The position numbers and the translations under genes were made by a program. The notes under the pieces were generated by a model. That model was given only the letters and a program-made list of their open reading frames with translations. It searched no databases and was not told where the DNA came from. A stretch of DNA of 64,000 nt from Macrostomum hystrix (lineage: Eukaryota; Platyhelminthes; Macrostomidae). Location: assembly GCA_950097015.1 (NCBI GenBank), contig CATNEN010000014.1, forward strand, positions 1,240,001-1,304,000, given 5' to 3'. This document shows, piece after piece, positions 58,363-64,000 of the stretch (within the stretch, counting starts at the first letter, position 1; the number at the start of each line of letters is the position of its first letter).

Positions 58363-61300
58363 GACTAGCTGCCCTTCGCTACCCTCTGGGTAGCCTCCCT
58401 GTGAGTTCTTATCAGTACGCGCGTGCGTTATCAAAACTGGCTCTGATGCAATCATTAAATTTGGCACTGGAGGCCTCACTGTGCACAAGCTGAAAACAAG
58501 AATGCATTAGAAAAGCCTATTTAAAACAGTTTTTCGAATATTTAATCCCCTTGGCAATGGAATTAAGCTTAATAAAAATACGTGTACCGATTCGGGACCA
58601 ATTGTGATCTTTTAGCGAAGGAATTGCGAAAATCGGTTGAGCCGTTCGGGAGCTAGTCGATTGCAAACAAACATACAAGCAAGATTTTCATTTTTAGTAT
58701 ATTAGACTAGCTGCCTTCGCTACCCTCTGGGTAGCCTCCCTGTGAGTTCTTATCAGTACGCGCGTGCGTTATCAAAACTGGCTCTGATGCAATCATTAAA
58801 ATTGGCACTGGAGGCCTCACTGTGCACAAGCTGAAAACAAGAATGCATTAGAAAAGCCTATTTAAAACTGTTTTTCGAATATTAAATCCCCTTGGCAATG
58901 GAATTAAGCTTAATAAAAATACGTGTATATGTGTCCCCATATTTGGCATCTTTTGGTGAAGAAATGGTGAAAATCGGTTGAGCCGTTCGGGAGAAAATCA
59001 ATTACAAGCAAGCAAGCAAGATTTTCATTTTTAGTATATAAGACTAGCTGCCTTCGCTACCCTCTGGGTAGCCTCACTGGAGTTCTTATCAGTTCGTTAT
59101 CAAAACTGGCTCTGATGCAATCATTAAAGTTGGCACTGGAGCCTCACTGTGCACAAGCTGAAAACAAGAATGCATTAGAAAAGCCTATTTAAAACTGTTT
59201 TTCGAATATTTAATCCCCTTGGCAATGGAATTAAGCTTAATAAAAATACGTGTACCGATTCCGGCCCATTTGTGATCTTTTGGTGAAGGAATTGTGAAAA
59301 TCGGTTGAGCCGTTCGGGAGCTAGTCGATTGCAAACAAGCAAGCAAGATTTTCATTTTTAGTATATTAGACTAGCTGCCTTCGCTACCCTCTGGGTAGCC
59401 TCCCTGTGAGTTCTTATCAGTTCGTTATCAAAACTGGCTCTGATGCAATCATTAAAATTGGCACTGGAGCCTCACTGTGCACAAGCTGAAAACAAGAATG
59501 CATTAGAAAAGCCTATTTAAAACTGTTTTTCGAATATTTAATCCCCTTGGCAATGAAATTAAGCTTAATAAAATTACGTGTACCGATTCCGGCCCAATTG
59601 TGATCTTTTGGCGAAGGAATTGCGAAAATCGGTTGAGCCGTTCGGGAGCTAGTCGATTGCAAACATACAAGCAAGCAAGCAAGATTTTCATTTTTAGTAT
59701 ATTAGACTAGCTGCCTTCGCTACCCTCTGGGTAGCCTCCCTGTGAGTTCTTATCAGTTCGTTATCAAAACTGGCTCTGATGCAATCATTAAAATTGGCAC
59801 TGGAGCCTCACTGTGCACAAGCTGAAAACAAGAATGCATTAGAAAAGCCTATTTAAAACTGTTTTTCGAATATTTAATCCCCTTGGCAATGAAATTAAGC
59901 TTAATAAAATTACGTGTACCGATTCCGGCCCAATTGTGATCTTTTGGCGAAGGAATTGCGAAAATCGGTTGAGCCGTTCGGGAGCTAGTCGATTGCAAAC
60001 ATACAAGCAAGCAAGCAAGATTTTCATTTTTAGTATATTAGACTAGCTGCCTTCGCTACCCTCTGGGTAGCCTCCCTGTGAGTTCTTATCAGTACGCGCG
60101 TGCGTTATCAAAACTGGCTCTGATGCAATCATTAAATTTGGCACTGGAGGCCTCACTGTGCACAAGCTGAAAACAAGAATGCATTAGAAAAGCCTATTTA
60201 AAACTGTTTTTCGAATATTTAATCCCCTTGGCAATGGAATTAAGCTTAATAAAAATACGTGTACCGATTCCGGCCCATTTGTGATCTTTTGGCGAAGGAA
60301 TTTTGAAAATCGGTTGAGCCGTTCGGGAGCTAGTCGATTGCAAACATACAAACATACAAGATTTTCATTTTTAGTATATAAGATTAGAAGACTAGCTGCC
60401 TTCGCTACCCTCTGTGTAGCCTCCCTGTGAGTTCTTATCAGTACGCGCGTGCGTTATCAAAACTGGCTCTGATGCAATCATTAAAATTGGCACCGGAGGC
60501 CATACTGTGCACAAGCTGAAAACAAGAATGCATTAGAAAAGCCTATTTAAAACAGTTTTTCGAATATTTAATCCCCTTGCCAATGGAATTAAGCTTAATA
60601 AAAATACGTGTACCGATTCGGGCCCATTTGTGATCTTTTGGCGAAGGAATTTTGAAAATCGGTTGAGCCGTTCGGGAGCTAGTCGATTGCAAACATCGAT
60701 TGCAAGCAAGCAAGCAAGATTTTCATTTTTAGTATATTAGACTAGCTGCCTTCGCTACCCTCTGGGTAGCCTCACTGGAGTTCTTATCAGTTCGTTATCA
60801 AAACTGGCTCTGATGCAATCATTAAAATTGGCACTGGAGGCCTCACTGTGCACAAGCTGTAAACAAGAATGCATTAGAAAAGCCTATTTAAAACTGTTTT
60901 TCGAATATTTAATCCCCTTGGCAATGGAATTAAGCTTAATAAAATTACGTGTACCGATTCCGGCCCAATTGTGATCTTTTGGCGAAGGAATTGTGAAAAT
61001 CGGTTAAGCCGTTCGGGAGCTAGTCGATTGCAAACATACAAGCAAGCAAGCAAGATTTTCATTTTTAGTATATTAGATTAGAAGACTAGCTGCCTTCGCT
61101 ACCCTCTGTGTAGCCTCCCTGTGAGTTCTTATCAGTACGCGCGTGCGTTATCAAAACTGGCTCTGATGCAATCATTAAAATTGGCACCGGAGGCCATACT
61201 GTGCACAAGCTGAAAACAAGAATGCATTAGAAAAGCCTATTTAAAACAGTTTTTCGAATATTTAATCCCCTTGCCAATGGAATTAAGCTTAATAAAAATA

Positions 61301-61770
61301 CGTGTACCGATTCGGGCCCATTTGTGATCTTTTGGCGAAGGAATTTTGAAAATCGGTTGAGCCGTTCGGGAGCTAGTCGATTGCAAACATCGATTGCAAG
61401 CAAGCAAGCAAGATTTTCATTTTTAGTATATTAGACTAGCTGCCTTCGCTACCCTCTGGGTAGCCTCACTGGAGTTCTTATCAGTTCGTTATCAAAACTG
61501 GCTCTGATGCAATCATTAAAATTGGCACTGGAGGCCTCACTGTGCACAAGCTGTAAACAAGAATGCATTAGAAAAGCCTATTTAAAACTGTTTTTCGAAT
61601 ATTTAATCCCCTTGGCAATGGAATTAAGCTTAATAAAATTACGTGTACCGATTCCGGCCCAATTGTGATCTTTTGGCGAAGGAATTGTGAAAATCGGTTA
61701 AGCCGTTCGGGAGCTAGTCGATTGCAAACATACAAGCAAGCAAGCAAGATTTTCATTTTTAGTATATTAG
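58363..61770 (+). repeat. Tandem array of ~340-bp elements (10 units)
   Basis: Units start near 58363, 58705, 59042, 59370, 59705, 60042, 60390, 60741, 61085 and 61435 (lengths 328-351). All are head to tail. The optional ACGCGCGTGC after CTTATCAGT, GTAGCC/GTGTAGCC in the head hairpin and the number of CAAG repeats distinguish subtypes. Units at 59370 and 59705 are almost identical, and the pair 60390-61084 is almost identical to the pair 61085-61770. Confidence 0.95.
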
Positions 61771-64000
61771 ACTAGCATGTTTTGCCCCCCTTCGGGGAGC
61801 AGAAATATTTTTAATTCGTCTTGTATATACTGTTTAGCAGCTGAATTTACAGCTTTTTAAAGCTAAAATAAACCCCCAGTTGACAATGATCCCCCAGTTG
61901 ACAATGATCCCCCAGTTGACAATGATCCCCCAGTTGATGATGATCCCCCAGTTGACAATGATCCCCCAGTTGACAATGAACCCCCAGTTGACAATGATCC
62001 CCAGTTGACAATGATCCCCCAGTTGATGATGATCCCCCAGTTGACAATGATCCCCCAGTTGACAATGAACCCCCAGTTGACAATGATCCCCAGTTGACAA
62101 TGATCCCCCAGTTCACAATGATCCCCTTGTTGACAATGATCCCCCAGTTGACAATGATCCCACAGTTGACAATGATCCCCCAGTTGATGATGATCCCCCA
62201 GTTGACAATGATCACCCAGTTGACAATGATCCCCCAGTTGACAATGATCCCCCAGTTGACAATGATCTCACAGTTGACAATGATCCCCCAGTTTACAATG
62301 ATCCCCCAGTTGACAATGATCCCCCAGTTGACAATGATCACCCAGTTGACAATGATCTCACAGTTGACAATGATCCCCCAGTTGACAATGATCCCTCAGA
62401 TGACAATGATCCCCCAGTTGACAATGATCACCCAGTTGATGATGATCCCCCAGTTGATAATGATACCCCAGTTGACAATGATCCCCCAGTTGACAATGAT
62501 CCCCCAGTTGACAATGATCCCCCAGTTGACAATGATCCCCCAGTTGACAATGATCTCACAGTTGACAATGATCCCCCAGTTGACAATGATCCCCAGTTGA
62601 CAATGATCCCCCAGTTGACAATGATCACCCAGTTGACAATGATCCCCCAGTTGACAATGATCCCCCAGTTGACAATGATCCCCCATTTGATGAGGACTCC
62701 TTATTGATGATGATGCCCAGTTGACAATGTTGCCCAGTTAATTTTTATATTAGCTTCTTTTGTAGAAAATTGAGAAGAACAACAATTAAATGATTATTAG
62801 GCAAAATATTTATCATACAAATTATATCATTATGACGTTATGAGATAACAAACTCAAAATTCAATTCAATGACAAAAGACAAATTTTGCCATGATTCAAA
62901 CGCTGGTTTAGCCATGATTCAGACTCTGGTTTAGCCATGATTCAGACTCTGGTTTAGCCATGATTCATACTATGGTTTAGCCATGATTCAGACGCTGGTT
63001 TAGCCATGATTCAGACTCTGGTTTAGCCATGATTCAGACTCTGGTTTAGCCATGATGCAAACTCTGGTTTAGCCATGATTCAAACTCTGGTTTAGCCATG
63101 ATTCGGACTCTGGTTTAGCCATGATTCAGACTCTGGTTTAGCCATGATTCAAACTCTGGTTTAGCCATGATTCAGACGCTGGTTTAGCCATGATTCAGAC
63201 GCTGGTTTAACTATGATTTAAACTCTGTTTTAGCCATGATTCAGACTCTGGTTTTGCCATGATTCAGACTCTGGTTTAGCCATGATTCAGACTATGGTTT
63301 AGCCATGATTCAGACTCTGGTTTAGCCATGATTCAGACCCTGGTTTAGCCATGATTCAAACTCTGGTTTAGCCATGATTCAGACTCTGGTTTAGCCATGA
63401 TTTAAACTCTGTTTTAGCCATGATTCAGACCCTGGTTTAGCCATGATTCAAACTCTGGTTTAGCCATGATTCAGACTCTGGTTTTGCCATGATTCAAACT
63501 CTGGTTTAGCCATGATTCAGACTCTGGTTTAGCCATGATTCAGATTCAGACTCTGGTTTAGCCATGATTCAAACTCTGGGTTAGCCATGATTCAAAATCT
63601 GGTTTAGCCATGATTCAAACTCTGGTTTAGCCATGATTCAGACTCTGGTTTAGCCATGATTCAAACTCTGGTTTAGCCATGATTCAGACGCTGGTTTAGC
63701 CATGATTCAGACTCTGGTTTAGCCATGATTCAAAGTCTGGGTTAGCCATGATTCAAACTCTGGTTTAGCCATGATTCAAACTCTGGGTTAGCCATGATTC
63801 AGACTCTGGTTTAGCCATGATTCAGACTCTGGTTTAGCCATGATTCAGACTCTGGTTTAGCCATGATTCAAACTCTGGTTTAGCCATGATTCAGACGCTG
63901 GTTTAGCCATGATTCAGACTCTGGTTTAGCCATGATTCAAAGTCTGGGTTAGCCATGATTCAAACTCTGGTTTAGCCATGATTCAAACTCTGGGTTAGCC
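61771..64000 (+). mobile_element. Composite repeat element, long form A, second copy (runs off right edge)
   Basis: Same head as 52395 (ACTAGCATGTTTTGCCCCCC, AGAAATATTTTTAATTCGTC). It has an expanded 18-bp array at 61870-62700, a spacer of about 190 bases and an expanded 23-bp array from 62890 to the window end. The 3' end is not in the window. Confidence 0.85.

Noticed and set aside
59503-61756. Repeated 62-codon minus-strand frames, identical between units
   Set aside because: Frames recur only because the units are duplicates; they are short, run through the CAAG tail, and show no codon-level conservation signal or domain.
58363-61770. Hammerhead ribozyme (retrozyme or Penelope-like) in the 340-bp units
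   Set aside because: CTGATGCA is present but the conserved CUGANGA core and GAAA were not found in a workable arrangement.

Overview
This is metazoan nuclear DNA, from an invertebrate bilaterian. The genes have GT-AG introns and encode an ionotropic glutamate receptor, a DEG/ENaC channel, IFT74, an IA-2/PTPRN-type phosphatase, a neuropeptide-receptor-like GPCR and an L1-family cytoplasmic tail. Together these point to an animal with cilia, neurons and dense-core vesicles. GC-rich exons in AT-rich, minisatellite-loaded introns and abundant LINEs and tRNA-derived SINEs would suit a spiralian such as a free-living flatworm. That placement is inference and no species can be named.

Layout. 1-4718 (minus): 5' two thirds of a kainate/AMPA-type glutamate receptor, ten coding exons plus a candidate TATA box and 5' UTR exon; the gene runs off the left edge. 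5243-7039 (minus): intronless 598-residue DEG/ENaC channel. 9328-14051 (plus): complete six-exon IFT74 (576 residues). 15678-23222 (minus): PTPRN/IA-2 cytoplasmic region, eight exons to the natural stop. 25127-26153 (plus): 3' part of a divergent class A GPCR. 31965-36843 (minus): four-exon type I membrane protein whose cytoplasmic tail is L1CAM/neuroglian-like but whose ectodomain is not. 37900-40210 and 44170-47573: two degenerate LINEs, the first with endonuclease and reverse transcriptase, the second also with RNase H and a zinc knuckle. About 43 kb to the right edge: a head-to-tail array of composite repeat elements, nearly gene-free.

Exon boundaries were placed by hand from homology, GT/AG sites and phase. 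For the four multi-exon genes every listed junction keeps the reading frame. Nearly every long intron holds its own minisatellite (units 11-54 bp), and some arrays have swallowed other DNA: SINE 1 sits inside the 24-bp array, a LINE sits inside the 24-bp AATTCCCC array, and a piece of a PTPRN exon with its splice donor is copied inside the 16-bp array.

Most unusual items: (1) the tandem family of composite elements from about 52.4 kb to the end. Units share a 3' end, start with ACTAG plus a short GC hairpin, and either are about 340 bp long or carry private minisatellite cargo. (2) The membrane protein that joins an L1-type ankyrin-binding tail (FIGGY) to an unfamiliar two-Ig ectodomain. (3) The captured PTPRN exon fragment. 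(4) A tRNA-derived SINE family with four copies, all in introns.
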